A DNA stretch of 41,550 bases, from the NCBI GenBank assembly GCA_035765895.1, contig DASTWL010000002.1:1-41550 (forward strand). The letters run 5' to 3'. Positions 31,963-40,599 of this stretch are shown here, in pieces; position 1 is the first letter of the stretch, and every line of letters starts with the position of its first letter. Both the position numbers and the translations under genes were made by a program. Source of the stretch: Verrucomicrobiia bacterium (GTDB taxonomy: Bacteria; Verrucomicrobiota; Verrucomicrobiia; Limisphaerales; DSYF01). Under the pieces are notes generated by a model. That model was given only the letters and a program-made list of their open reading frames with translations, was not told the DNA's origin and made no database searches.

Positions 31963-34900
31963 TCAAGCCTTGGGCAGAATGATTGTCACCCGCTTCACCC
32001 GGCGGAGCAGTTGGGCCGGGCCTTTTTTCTTCTTTTTCTCGTCGTCATCGTCGCCGGCGGTGTTGCTGGCGACTTGCTGGCCGTTGTCGCTGGATTGCTG
32101 GGCGGCGGCCTGGCTGGTGCCGGTGGCGGAAGCGGTGGTGCCCAGCGTGGACTGGGCGGTTCCGCCGTTGACGGAAACATTCTGGCCCAGCAAGGCGGCC
32201 GACACGCCGCCGACGCCGCTGGCGTTGACGCCTCCGACGCCAATGATCGTGCCCGAGACACTGCCGCCGGCCGCGAGATTCGCGGTGCCGCCCGAGAGCA
32301 CCGTGCCGCTGAAGTTCTGGCCCGCGTCCACGCTCGAATTCTCCCGCGAAATTACGAGCCCGCGAATGTCGCCGCTGGCCTTGAGATTGACGGTCACCCC
32401 GATGACGCCCGAGTTGCCGAGGTCGATGTTGCCCACGTAATCGTCGCTTCCGGCGACGAGCGTGATGGTCGGGCCGGAGGAGAGGTTGCCATTCAACGCC
32501 TGCTGGAGGATGCCGCCGAGCCCGGCAAGGATGTCGCCCTGCGGGGCTTCGACCAGGATGTTGCCGGGAACGCCGGAACTGCCGGGCACTTGCGCGGCGT
32601 TCACCAGCGTCTCGGCCACGATGCCGTTGGCGTAAACATATTCGAACGGTTCGGTCGGGATGTGCACGAAGGGGGAGAAAACGTTGATCGGAATTTGAAT
32701 GCGCCCGCCGCTCCCGGCGTTGACGTCGCCGGTTTCGGAGCGCACGTGAATGTCGCCGCCGTTGAAGGTCGCAATGCGCGAGCTGTCCACATTGATGTCG
32801 CCCAGCGCCAGGACGGTCACATCGCCGCCGCCGGAGGTGTAAATGCCGAGGCCGAGATTGTTCCGGCGCATGATCTGGCCCTCGAAATCGACCAGATCCT
32901 GGGAGCCGAGGTCCATGGCGCCGCCGAGGCTGTTGACCGTGACGTCGCCGCCGCAGAGGGAGGCAATCGTGGAACTGGGCATGTTCAAATCGCCATCCAC
33001 CGTGACGTTGAGGGCGGCACCCGATTGGATGTAGGGCGCGAGCGTTGAATAATCGCGCCCCAGCAATTTGCCGCTGCCGAGGGAAAGAATGCCGTAGGAG
33101 TTGCCGAGTGAAATCGATCCGGCGTGCACATTGAACGTCCCGGTGCCGCCGACCACGAGCCCGCCGCCCGCGTTGTCCAGCGAGGGAGCGCCCTGGCTGG
33201 CGAGGAACAGGCTGTTGATGGCACTGGCCGGAGCCCACGTGATCTGGTCGGTCACGAAATGGAGTTTGCCATCGCTCAACCGTTCCACCACGGGGTTGCC
33301 CAATGCGTCGTAGCGCAAAACCGTCAGCGGCTGGCTCAAGGCGGCGAGGACGCCCGAGGACATGGGCCCGATGAAGGTAAGTTTTTTCGTGGTCCCGTTG
33401 TAGGCAAAACTGTTTTGCAGGGAATTGCCGAACTGCAGCACCTGCGAGATGTAACTCGCGTAGGCCGACGGATCGGTTCCGCTGGGAATGCCGAGAGCCG
33501 CCACCTTGACGGGATCGACGGCCAGGGCCAGGAGGGTTTGCCAGTTGTTGATGGTGTTGGGCGGAAGATTGTCCAACGGTGCGATCGGGGGGGCACTGGG
33601 AAGAATGACCGAATTGAACGAGCCCGGGCTGTAAATCTGCCCGTGCACGTCAATCGACGTGACATCGTCCGCGTGGAGATTCTGGCCGGAGAACTGGCTG
33701 TTGATCAGGTCGCCGCCCACGGAAATTTCGGCGGCCTTGCTGGTTTGCAGGATGACGTTTTTCATGTCGCCATCGATGGAGACCGTCGCCGGGTCGGTGT
33801 TCTCCAGCGCGACGGGCGTGCTGGCGTGGTCGGCAGGACTGAATGGCTGCAACCCGGTGTTGCTGACATACCAGTGCGTTTCGCCGCTGTCGGACATGAT
33901 CAGGCCCGAGCTGTTGAAGCCGATGAAGTCGCCGCCCGTGCCCGGCCGGTTCACCAGCGTCAGGTCGGCGTCTGGCGACGGAAACAGCGTCATGTTGCCC
34001 AGCAGATTGATGCCGCCTGCGCCGGCTGAAATGCTCAGGCTGGGCGGGAGGAGGACGGGCACCGCGCCGTTGGGGCGGGGCAAATTCTGGCCCGTCAAAT
34101 ACACTCCCGATCCGGCGGTCAAATCAACGGCGGCGTCCGGCGCGTAGTCGAACCAATGGTAACCCGCGCTGTTGGCGCCGCCCTGGACGTTGAACACGCC
34201 GTTGGGATTGCGCACTTCCTGCAGGTAAATGTCGCCCGCGCCTTCGGTCACCGTTTGCGCGGCGGCGTTCCAGCCGGCGTTCACGTCCCAGCTCCCGTTG
34301 GCAAGGCTCAACGCCACGTTGTGCGTGGCCGAGCCGACGTTGGCCTGGGCGTTGATGGAGCCCGTGCCATTGACCACCATGTAATGTCCGTAAACGCTGC
34401 CGCCGGCGTTGATGGTCACATTGCCGGGCTGCGAGCCGAAGGCGCCGGTGCCGGGATCGCCTGCGGGCGCCGCGGTGGGATTGCCGGCGTTGCCCACCGG
34501 CAAATAGCTCGTCACGTCGCCGCCGGCCGTGATCGTGACATCACCGCCCGCCGCAGTGCTGATGCCGCCCAAGGTCGAGGTGGTGCCAATCGCGCCGCTG
34601 AAGGGGTTGACCGAAAAGGGCGTGTAGAACGGGGCGTTCTTCAGGTAATTGAAACCCGACGTGCTGCTGCCGGTGTTGACGTCGCCGAACAACGTCGTCA
34701 CCGCGATGCTCCCGCCGCCGAGCGTCACGATGCGGCCCGTGCCGGTGTTGGCCGTGCCCGCGCCCAAACGGGTGCCGGACCAGCCCACCTGCACTTCGTT
34801 GGCGGCCCACAGGTTGATGTTGCCGTTGAAGCCTTGGAGATAGGCGCTGCCGTTCAAATAAATGCCGTAATCACCCGCGCCGGGCGTCGTTCCGGCCGGC

Positions 34901-36234
34901 AGGGCCGTGCCGGCCGTAAGGTCGAGATTCCAGTGATTGCCCGCCCGTAGCGAAGTGCCGTTGTTGAAGGTGATGTTGTGCCCGGCCGACAGGCTCAACT
35001 GCGCGTCCGCCGTCTGGTCGGCCAGGGACCATGCAGTGGTCAGCAGAATGTCGTGGTCGGCCTGCAGCGAGATTTGCGACAGCCCGCCGCTGATCTGGCT
35101 GTTCAGTGAATTCACATACGCGGCGTCCAGGGTGATGTCGTAAGGATCGATGCTCAGCGTGCCGCCGGTGAAACCAGCCTGCGCGCCGCCGCTAATGCTG
35201 GATGCAATCGGACCCATCTGCGCGGCGGAAAGCTCCACCTGACCACCCTGGCCGCCCTCGGTGCCGCCGCGAATGTCGATGGTCGAGCCCGCCTGGTCGG
35301 CAAACGTCTGGCCGGCTTTGACGGTGACAGAGCCGCCCGCACTGGCCCCTGCGGTGTCGCCGTGCGCGCTGATGAGCGAGCCGGCGCCGAGGTTGACGCT
35401 GTCGCCGGCCACGAGTTCGATGGTGCCGTTGACGTCGCGGACGGAGTTGGCTTGGATGAGATTGTTTTGGTTCACCACTTTCGCCTGCAAGGCGATGCTG
35501 CCGCCATCGGCGATCAGGCGGCCTTCGTTGTCCACCGAACCGGCCGGCAACGTGACTTCGGCGCTGATGCCGCGGCCGTCCGGGCTGGTGGACACGAGCA
35601 CCGTTTGACCGGCGTAAAGCCCGATCTTGCCGCCGGGCGCGGCAATCGTGCCGTGGTTCTGAATGTCGCTTGCGATCAAAAAGGCCGGCGCGCCGCCCGC
35701 GACGTTGATCTGGCCGTAATTGACGATCTGCGCCGTCGGCGGTGGGGTGTCGAACTGCCAGGCGCCGCCGCTGAACACGTCGGGCGCGTGAAGCGGCGCG
35801 GTGGTCATCAACAGCCCGTGCGTCGAGATTGCGGCCTGGCCGCCGATGTAAAAGCCCGCGGCATTTTGCAGCACGACGTAGCCGTTGGCGTTCAGGTTGC
35901 CGAGAATTTGCGAGGGGTTCGGATCGTTGATCCGGTTCCACACCAACGACGAGGCCGAGGGCTGAACGAATGTGGTCGTTTCGCCGGCGCCGATGTTGAA
36001 GCTCTGCCAATTGATGAAGGCATGATCGGAGGTGGTGACCGTCAACTGCGCGCCGAACGTGGCGAATGAGGCCGTGCCCTGGGCGACGGTGCCTCCCTGC
36101 GGATTGGCGTGCACCAGGGCGGATGGCCAGCTCAGCAACAGCGTGCCGGCGAGCAGGGCAGGGCGCAGAACGATCCGGAACCGGCACAAGCGCGCGGTGC
36201 CGCCGGCGTTGGGAGATATAAATGAAGTGCTCAT
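31963..36234 (-). CDS. TpsA exoprotein, filamentous-haemagglutinin type two-partner secretion substrate
   Basis: About 1423 residues. A long signal peptide (core LRPALLAGTLLLSWPSALVHA) is followed by the TPS secretion domain starting NPQGGTVAQGTASF and continuing INWQSFNIGAGETTTFVQP, RINDPNPSQILGNLNANGYV and ISTHGLLMTT. The body is Gly/Asn/Ser-rich beta-helix repeat (GGDVTITAGGDV type). The C-terminus is unusual: DDDDEKKKKKG then a basic RRVKRVTIILPKA tail. ATG 36234 is chosen; the frame to 36324 runs into the PHO box. It is transcribed after tpsB, 100 bp downstream, with a PHO box and a hairpin between, so it may have its own phosphate-regulated promoter. Role (adhesin, toxin or exoenzyme) cannot be read from sequence. 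Confidence 0.88.
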   Translation of the reverse strand: MSTSFISPNAGGTARLCRFRIVLRPALLAGTLLLSWPSALVHANPQGGTVAQGTASFATFGAQLTVTTSDHAFINWQSFNIGAGETTTFVQPSASSLVWNRINDPNPSQILGNLNANGYVVLQNAAGFYIGGQAAISTHGLLMTTAPLHAPDVFSGGAWQFDTPPPTAQIVNYGQINVAGGAPAFLIASDIQNHGTIAAPGGKIGLYAGQTVLVSTSPDGRGISAEVTLPAGSVDNEGRLIADGGSIALQAKVVNQNNLIQANSVRDVNGTIELVAGDSVNLGAGSLISAHGDTAGASAGGSVTVKAGQTFADQAGSTIDIRGGTEGGQGGQVELSAAQMGPIASSISGGAQAGFTGGTLSIDPYDITLDAAYVNSLNSQISGGLSQISLQADHDILLTTAWSLADQTADAQLSLSAGHNITFNNGTSLRAGNHWNLDLTAGTALPAGTTPGAGDYGIYLNGSAYLQGFNGNINLWAANEVQVGWSGTRLGAGTANTGTGRIVTLGGGSIAVTTLFGDVNTGSSTSGFNYLKNAPFYTPFSVNPFSGAIGTTSTLGGISTAAGGDVTITAGGDVTSYLPVGNAGNPTAAPAGDPGTGAFGSQPGNVTINAGGSVYGHYMVVNGTGSINAQANVGSATHNVALSLANGSWDVNAGWNAAAQTVTEGAGDIYLQEVRNPNGVFNVQGGANSAGYHWFDYAPDAAVDLTAGSGVYLTGQNLPRPNGAVPVLLPPSLSISAGAGGINLLGNMTLFPSPDADLTLVNRPGTGGDFIGFNSSGLIMSDSGETHWYVSNTGLQPFSPADHASTPVALENTDPATVSIDGDMKNVILQTSKAAEISVGGDLINSQFSGQNLHADDVTSIDVHGQIYSPGSFNSVILPSAPPIAPLDNLPPNTINNWQTLLALAVDPVKVAALGIPSGTDPSAYASYISQVLQFGNSLQNSFAYNGTTKKLTFIGPMSSGVLAALSQPLTVLRYDALGNPVVERLSDGKLHFVTDQITWAPASAINSLFLASQGAPSLDNAGGGLVVGGTGTFNVHAGSISLGNSYGILSLGSGKLLGRDYSTLAPYIQSGAALNVTVDGDLNMPSSTIASLCGGDVTVNSLGGAMDLGSQDLVDFEGQIMRRNNLGLGIYTSGGGDVTVLALGDINVDSSRIATFNGGDIHVRSETGDVNAGSGGRIQIPINVFSPFVHIPTEPFEYVYANGIVAETLVNAAQVPGSSGVPGNILVEAPQGDILAGLGGILQQALNGNLSSGPTITLVAGSDDYVGNIDLGNSGVIGVTVNLKASGDIRGLVISRENSSVDAGQNFSGTVLSGGTANLAAGGSVSGTIIGVGGVNASGVGGVSAALLGQNVSVNGGTAQSTLGTTASATGTSQAAAQQSSDNGQQVASNTAGDDDDEKKKKKGPAQLLRRVKRVTIILPKA

Positions 36235-36260
36235 GAGCAACGTAGCGCGCGGCCGGGTGG

Positions 36261-36302
36261 CCGGTTCGCCAGAGCGGGATTTTATCATCTCCCGCGAACC
36301 GG
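36261..36302 (-). other. Hairpin in the tpsB-tpsA intergenic region
   Basis: CCGGTTC (36261-36267) pairs with GAACCGG (36296-36302), and the inner GCGGGA (36274-36279) pairs with TCCCGC (36290-36295), with a 6-nt bulge on one side and a 10-nt loop. It lies between the PHO box and the tpsA ATG and would form in the tpsA leader. No T tract is seen. On the minus strand a TAAAAT hexamer in the loop region (36279-36284) could instead be a -10. Confidence 0.5.
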
Positions 36303-36317
36303 TTGAATGCCTCCGCG

Positions 36318-36335
36318 GTGACATTTGGGTGACAT
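36318..36335 (-). promoter_or_regulatory. PHO box upstream of tpsA
   Basis: Read on the minus strand, ATGTCAC (36335-36329), CCAA (36328-36325) and ATGTCAC (36324-36318) form a perfect 7-4-7 direct repeat with 11-bp period. This is the same architecture as TTGTCAC-CGAA-TTGTCAC before the porin-pst operon, with 15 of 18 positions identical. It begins at the last base of the tpsB stop and lies 84 bp before the tpsA ATG, in the correct orientation. Binding by PhoB is inferred. Confidence 0.7.
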
Positions 36336-38671
36336 CAGAATTGCGCCGTCAGCGCGAAGTTGAAGAACGGCTCGTGGGCGTTGATCGTGCCGGCGTCCAG
36401 CAGCGGCAGCGAAAAGAGGAAGCGCGCCTCCCAGTAGGAACCGAGGGAAGCCACCGTCCCAAAGCCTACGCCCCACAAGGCGGTGCGGCCGTCACGGCCC
36501 TGCGGATCCAGCAAATAGGTTTCGGCGTAGTCCATGTAAACCGAACCGCGCACGGTCAACGGCAGTTGGCCGGCGACCATGCCGACGACGTGCGGTGGCG
36601 TCTTTTGTTCCAAGGACACGTGCCAGCCGGTGTCGCCGAACACCTCGCCTTCGTGATAGCCGCGGACGCTTGCGATGCCGCCCGCGCCAAACTGTTCGTT
36701 GCTGATCAACGGTTCGCTGGCCCAGCGACCGTTGGCGCGCAGCGACAGGACCCAGTTGGTGCGCACCACGATGTCGGCGGAGAAATTCGGATCCAGCGTG
36801 ACCCAGTGACCGGAGGCCTTGGTGGAGCCGGCGATGTTTTGGAGATTGCTCGTGGAGCCGGAGAAGCTGGTGTTGGCGCTCAGGCCCAGGCCAAAACCCA
36901 GCGTGGCGCGCGGCACGCGCCACTGGGCGTTGTAGGCCAGCGAAACGGGCAGGTAATCGAGCGACTGACGCGTCTCGGGCACCGGCGAATTCACGGTGCT
37001 GACGACCGGCGGATTCTGGTTGCCGTTCGCATCGTAGGTGATTTCCGACAGCACAAAGCTGTTCGTTTTGCCGGAATTCAGCGCGTAGGACTTGAAATCG
37101 AGTCCTTCGGAGAAGCTGGAGCTGAACGTTTCCGTGCCGCGCGCGGGCTGGTTGAGGCGGAACCCCAGGGACTCGTTGACGGTGAGGTCCTGTTGCGAGT
37201 CGTTGCGCGTGATGCGCCGCACGCCCGGAATGTCCAGCAGCGTGGCGCTCGACAGGTTTTGAACGCCCGTGTCGATCGTGGCGCGACTGGCATACACCGT
37301 CAAATCCATCTGCCCCGAGGGCGGCGGCAGCACGAACCGGCGTTCCCCTTCATTGTAACCGAAACTGCCCGGGTTGCTGGCAATGACGTCCGCCACCGCC
37401 TCGGGGTTGAACAGCGGCAGCCGGTAAAAGGCGCTGTAGTTGGCGACCAACGGCAGGTCGTAGGTGTTCCACTGGTCGCCCGCCTTCCAGGCCTCCGGCG
37501 AGAAACTGTATTGCACGCCGAGCGAGTGCTCGTGCTGCCACAGGTTGTTGTAGGCCGCCGAGGCGTTGACCCGCAAATCCGGCGTGCCCGGCGTGCTCTG
37601 GTTGTTCAGCTCCAGCTTGCCGTGCAGCGGGAGGTGATCCTTGACATTGAGCGTCAGTTCGCTGGTGCCGGGATCGAAGCCCGGACCAATCACTGGATAG
37701 ATCTGGCGATCCTGGTTGGCGTTGGCGCGATTGAGTTCGGATTGAAAGACGAGGCCGTTCAGAATCATGTTCGTGTGCAGGCTCGGCAGCGCGCGCATGA
37801 CGTTGTTGGAGCTGAAGTAATGGTTGCCCCGGACGTTGATGGTCGCCAGCCGGCCTTCGGTCACGCGCAGGCGGACGCTGGCGTTGGTGAGCTTTTGCTG
37901 CGGCAATCCGACTGATGCGGTCACGTAGCCGCGGACGCGATAGGCTTGTTGCAGCTCGGACAGTGCCGCCTGAATGCCGCCCAGGGTGACGTTGGTGCCG
38001 AACGCCGCCGGCGCGTTGGTGATCGCCCGGGCGATTTCGGCCGACGACAGCAAGGTGTTGCCCTCAACCAGATACTTTCTCACTTCGAATGCCGGTCCGC
38101 TGTTGGTGGCCGTGGCACTGGCGGTGGCCGGGGATGCCGGTGAGCCGGCTGGTTCAGCGGGCGCAGGATTGGCCGCGGTGACTTCGCCCTCCGGCGAAAT
38201 CACGTAACGCCGGCCGGCCAGCACGATTTGCGGCAGCGCGCCGTGAAACACGTTGAGCGTCACCACGCCGTCGCCCGCGTGCTGCGTGCCGATGACGACG
38301 CTCAGGTCCGGATGACCGTGGTCGCGATACACCGTCTGCACTTCGGCCGCCACGCGCACGAGTTCGTCCGGTGCAATGTTGGTGCCGGCGTGGCGGGAAA
38401 AGATCGGCGCGAGCAGGTTGGTCGCCGGGGGAATGGTTCCTTCGATGCTGAAGGAACGCACGTTGAATCCGGTGAGCGCGGCCGGTGCGTCAGCTTTGCC
38501 GGCGGGCGGGCTGACTGCGGCCGCCGTCGCATCGGCGCCGTGGGCTTGCCCCATGGCCATCAGCCCGGTCAATCCGGGCAACAGGAGCAGGGTTCGGAGA
38601 TGCGTCCATGAGAACAACACCGAGGGAAGCTGGGTGGCGTGTATTACGGTTCTTTGTCGGCGCCGTGACAA
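36335..38671 (-). CDS. TpsB outer-membrane translocator (ShlB/FhaC/HecB family)
   Basis: Up to 778 residues. It forms the 16-strand outer-membrane pore that exports TpsA. After the signal peptide (LLLLPGLTGLMAMGQAHG) come a first POTRA-like region (~67-145, FNVRSFSIEGTIPP), a Pro/Ala/Thr linker, a POTRA_2 domain (~192-272, FEVRKYLVEGNTLLSSAEI) and the barrel, with the conserved loop-6 motif SVRGY (~670, GGIASVRGYHEGE) and a C-terminal Phe (FALTAQF). The start is uncertain: TTG 38671 gives the longest frame, and GTG 38620 would give a more normal signal peptide. It heads the tpsB-tpsA pair and is divergent from an AraC regulator. Confidence 0.88.
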   Translation of the reverse strand: MSRRRQRTVIHATQLPSVLFSWTHLRTLLLLPGLTGLMAMGQAHGADATAAAVSPPAGKADAPAALTGFNVRSFSIEGTIPPATNLLAPIFSRHAGTNIAPDELVRVAAEVQTVYRDHGHPDLSVVIGTQHAGDGVVTLNVFHGALPQIVLAGRRYVISPEGEVTAANPAPAEPAGSPASPATASATATNSGPAFEVRKYLVEGNTLLSSAEIARAITNAPAAFGTNVTLGGIQAALSELQQAYRVRGYVTASVGLPQQKLTNASVRLRVTEGRLATINVRGNHYFSSNNVMRALPSLHTNMILNGLVFQSELNRANANQDRQIYPVIGPGFDPGTSELTLNVKDHLPLHGKLELNNQSTPGTPDLRVNASAAYNNLWQHEHSLGVQYSFSPEAWKAGDQWNTYDLPLVANYSAFYRLPLFNPEAVADVIASNPGSFGYNEGERRFVLPPPSGQMDLTVYASRATIDTGVQNLSSATLLDIPGVRRITRNDSQQDLTVNESLGFRLNQPARGTETFSSSFSEGLDFKSYALNSGKTNSFVLSEITYDANGNQNPPVVSTVNSPVPETRQSLDYLPVSLAYNAQWRVPRATLGFGLGLSANTSFSGSTSNLQNIAGSTKASGHWVTLDPNFSADIVVRTNWVLSLRANGRWASEPLISNEQFGAGGIASVRGYHEGEVFGDTGWHVSLEQKTPPHVVGMVAGQLPLTVRGSVYMDYAETYLLDPQGRDGRTALWGVGFGTVASLGSYWEARFLFSLPLLDAGTINAHEPFFNFALTAQF

Positions 38672-38756
38672 AACGGCAACAACCGCCGCGCCGCGGGCCG
38701 GGCGGTGCGGGAATGTCGGCGACAGTTTGCGTTGTTTTTTCCCAACCGTCGCGGGT

Positions 38757-38767
38757 TTGTAACGCAG
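38757..38767 (+). promoter_or_regulatory. TTGTAACGCAG element in the tpsB/AraC divergent region
   Basis: Exact copy of the 11-mer found at 18803 and, on the minus strand, at 25160-25170; it continues AC as in the latter. It lies 54 bp before the AraC ATG and ~90 bp from the longest tpsB start, so it could serve either gene. The flanks GTTTGT and ACGAAC are nearly complementary, giving an imperfect dyad. Confidence 0.5.
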
Positions 38768-38820
38768 ACGAACTAGCTCTCTCCGTCACGCGGAGCCAAC
38801 CGCCAACACCCACATCGCCC

Positions 38821-39687
38821 ATGAGATCTTCCACCCGTGCGCACGAACCCCACCTGGCCTTGCGGGAGAGGGTGGTTCCGCCGGGTGGGGAATGGGCGCC
38901 ACGTTCAGTGGGCTGGCTCGTGCTCCGTATTCGGGCCGGCGACGGTTACTGGCTCCAGCCGAATCAAAACCTGCCCCTGACGGCTGGCGCGGTCGTGGTG
39001 GCCCCGGGTGAGGCGCCGGTGGTTCTGCGCGCCAGTCATTTGAGCCGGCTGGAAGTGCAGTATTTCACCGTTGTGCCGCGGCGCCTGGGCGGTTTGCTGA
39101 CCTTGACCGAGCAAAACTTTCTGCAAGCCGCCAGCCGGACCGGCGCCTTTCAAATTTTGCCGCCGCACCATCCGGTCGCGTTGCGGATGCAGGAATGCTG
39201 CGCGAACGCGGGCCAGCCGCGGCTCGCGGACCGGCTGAAGCTGCTGCAGGTGTTCGTGGAGGCGGTGGGCGACGAGCCGGGTCCGCCGCCATCGGACCAG
39301 GGTCCGGCGGAGGCGCGGGAACGGCTGCGCCAATTTCTGGCAGCCACGCCGGCTTCGGAGCTGCTGGAAATGAGCACGCACGAACTCGCGCAGCGAACGC
39401 ATTGCACCCCGCGGCACCTGAGCCGCATCTTTCGCGAACTCGTGGGCGTGTCGTTTCAGGAGAAGCGCGCCGAGTTGCGGCTGGCAAGGGCGCGCGAGCT
39501 GCTCGCCACCAGCGATTCCAAGATTGTGGACGTTGCCTTGGAGAGCGGTTTCAAGTCGCTCAGTCTCTTCAACCTGATGTTCTCCCGACGGTTTGGCGCG
39601 AGTCCGGGCCAGTGGCGTCACCGGCACGGACGACCGCGCGCCCAACGCGGGAAACGCGCTCCAGCACCGGCCGCGGCGCCGGCCTGA
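38821..39687 (+). CDS. AraC-family transcriptional regulator 2
   Basis: 288 residues. N-terminal cupin-like sensor (RERVVPPGGEW, GWLVLRIRAGDGYWL, VVLRASHLSRLEVQYF), C-terminal double helix-turn-helix (STHELAQRTHCTPRHLSRIF and KIVDVALESGFKSLSLFN), then FSRRFGASPGQWR. The sensor aligns by eye with the regulator at 18854 (PGGEW/PGEER, GYWL/LYWL, LRAS/VRAS), indicating paralogy. ATG 38821 is chosen; the frame opens at 38608, but that would include the divergent promoter region. It is divergent from tpsB and a natural candidate regulator of it. Ligand unknown. The C-terminal tail is Arg/Ala/Pro-rich. Confidence 0.85.
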   Translation: MRSSTRAHEPHLALRERVVPPGGEWAPRSVGWLVLRIRAGDGYWLQPNQNLPLTAGAVVVAPGEAPVVLRASHLSRLEVQYFTVVPRRLGGLLTLTEQNFLQAASRTGAFQILPPHHPVALRMQECCANAGQPRLADRLKLLQVFVEAVGDEPGPPPSDQGPAEARERLRQFLAATPASELLEMSTHELAQRTHCTPRHLSRIFRELVGVSFQEKRAELRLARARELLATSDSKIVDVALESGFKSLSLFNLMFSRRFGASPGQWRHRHGRPRAQRGKRAPAPAAAPA

Positions 39688-39762
39688 TGCAGGATGTCAG
39701 ACTCCGTGGGTGCGTGAAGAACGTCCGCCGATGCCACGCCCGCGCCGGCTTGGGATGCGGCA

Positions 39763-40557
39763 TCAACTTTCCAACGGCCCCGCCAAAGCCTGCAATGCCC
39801 GCTGCTTCGGCGCGGCTTTACGCTGTTGGTTCAGCTCCGTCTGAATCTGCCGCCGCAGTCGGGTCACTTCGCGGGACCGGCCGCATCGGGCCAGACTGTG
39901 CCCGATGACCTCCCCATCTTGCACGGCGCCGAGAACTTCCTGTGCGGCGATGAGCGCGCGCACGACGGGGCTGTGGGCCATCTCGCGCCGCGGCAGCACC
40001 AATTCCTCCAGGTAACGCCAGCGGCGGATGCGGCGCCGCAAGGCGTGCAGCTCCGGGGTTGCAAACGTGGCCGCCTGCGCGACGTCCGCGCGGCAGCGGG
40101 CGGCCAGTGCGTGCCGCCATTTGGTGAAGCGTGCCGCCAGTTTTTCCGCCCCGACTTTTGCAAGGGCACGCGACTTGGGTGGGCGCGCTTCGCGTCGCAA
40201 CGTCCGGAGGTGGCGTTCGGCCGGCTGCCAGGATTGGGCGCGCTCTTGCAGCACGCGGGTCAGCAACGCCGGGGAAGCCTGCTGGGCGCGGACCCATTGC
40301 AGCGTGACGTCAAAATCGCGGATGGGCGCCAGCACGTCCATGATCTGGCGGGCGGCGGCGCGGAAAAGCCGGGTGCGGTGGTGGTCGCGGTGTGGGTTGC
40401 CCAACTGCAACAGCAGCCGGGCCCGGCGCAGCGCCACGCGCAAATCATGCACGGCGGTCGCATTGAGCGGACCGCGTCGCCGCAGCAAGGTTTCGGACCG
40501 TTTGAGGCTGGCGGTCAGGGCGCGCTGCCATCGTTTGCGCAAACGGCCGGGTTTCAT
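39763..40557 (-). CDS. CHAD-domain protein
   Basis: 264 residues, basic and helical. Conserved CHAD segments are present in order: VHDLRVALRRARLLLQL, LAPIRDFDVTLQWV, ELHALRRRIRRWRYLEELV and AAQEVLGAVQDGEVIG, with the conserved histidines. CHAD proteins are known polyphosphate-binding proteins, often found near polyP or phosphate genes. No CYTH/triphosphatase domain is fused. ATG 40557 (MKPGRLRKRW) is preferred to the frame start at 40698, because a palindrome with TTGTAAC lies between them. Its presence in a window with two PHO boxes is suggestive, but no PHO box is seen here. Confidence 0.85.
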   Translation of the reverse strand: MKPGRLRKRWQRALTASLKRSETLLRRRGPLNATAVHDLRVALRRARLLLQLGNPHRDHHRTRLFRAAARQIMDVLAPIRDFDVTLQWVRAQQASPALLTRVLQERAQSWQPAERHLRTLRREARPPKSRALAKVGAEKLAARFTKWRHALAARCRADVAQAATFATPELHALRRRIRRWRYLEELVLPRREMAHSPVVRALIAAQEVLGAVQDGEVIGHSLARCGRSREVTRLRRQIQTELNQQRKAAPKQRALQALAGPLES

Positions 40558-40599
40558 GGCTTGGGCAGGATTGCCGGTTCGCCGGCCGACGGCAATTGC

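Noticed and set aside
36032-37915. 627-codon plus-strand open frame antisense to tpsA/tpsB
   Set aside because: Arg/Ala/Gly/Val-rich with no domain or membrane signal. It is a mirror of the high-GC codon pattern of tpsB, whose POTRA and barrel motifs are clear.
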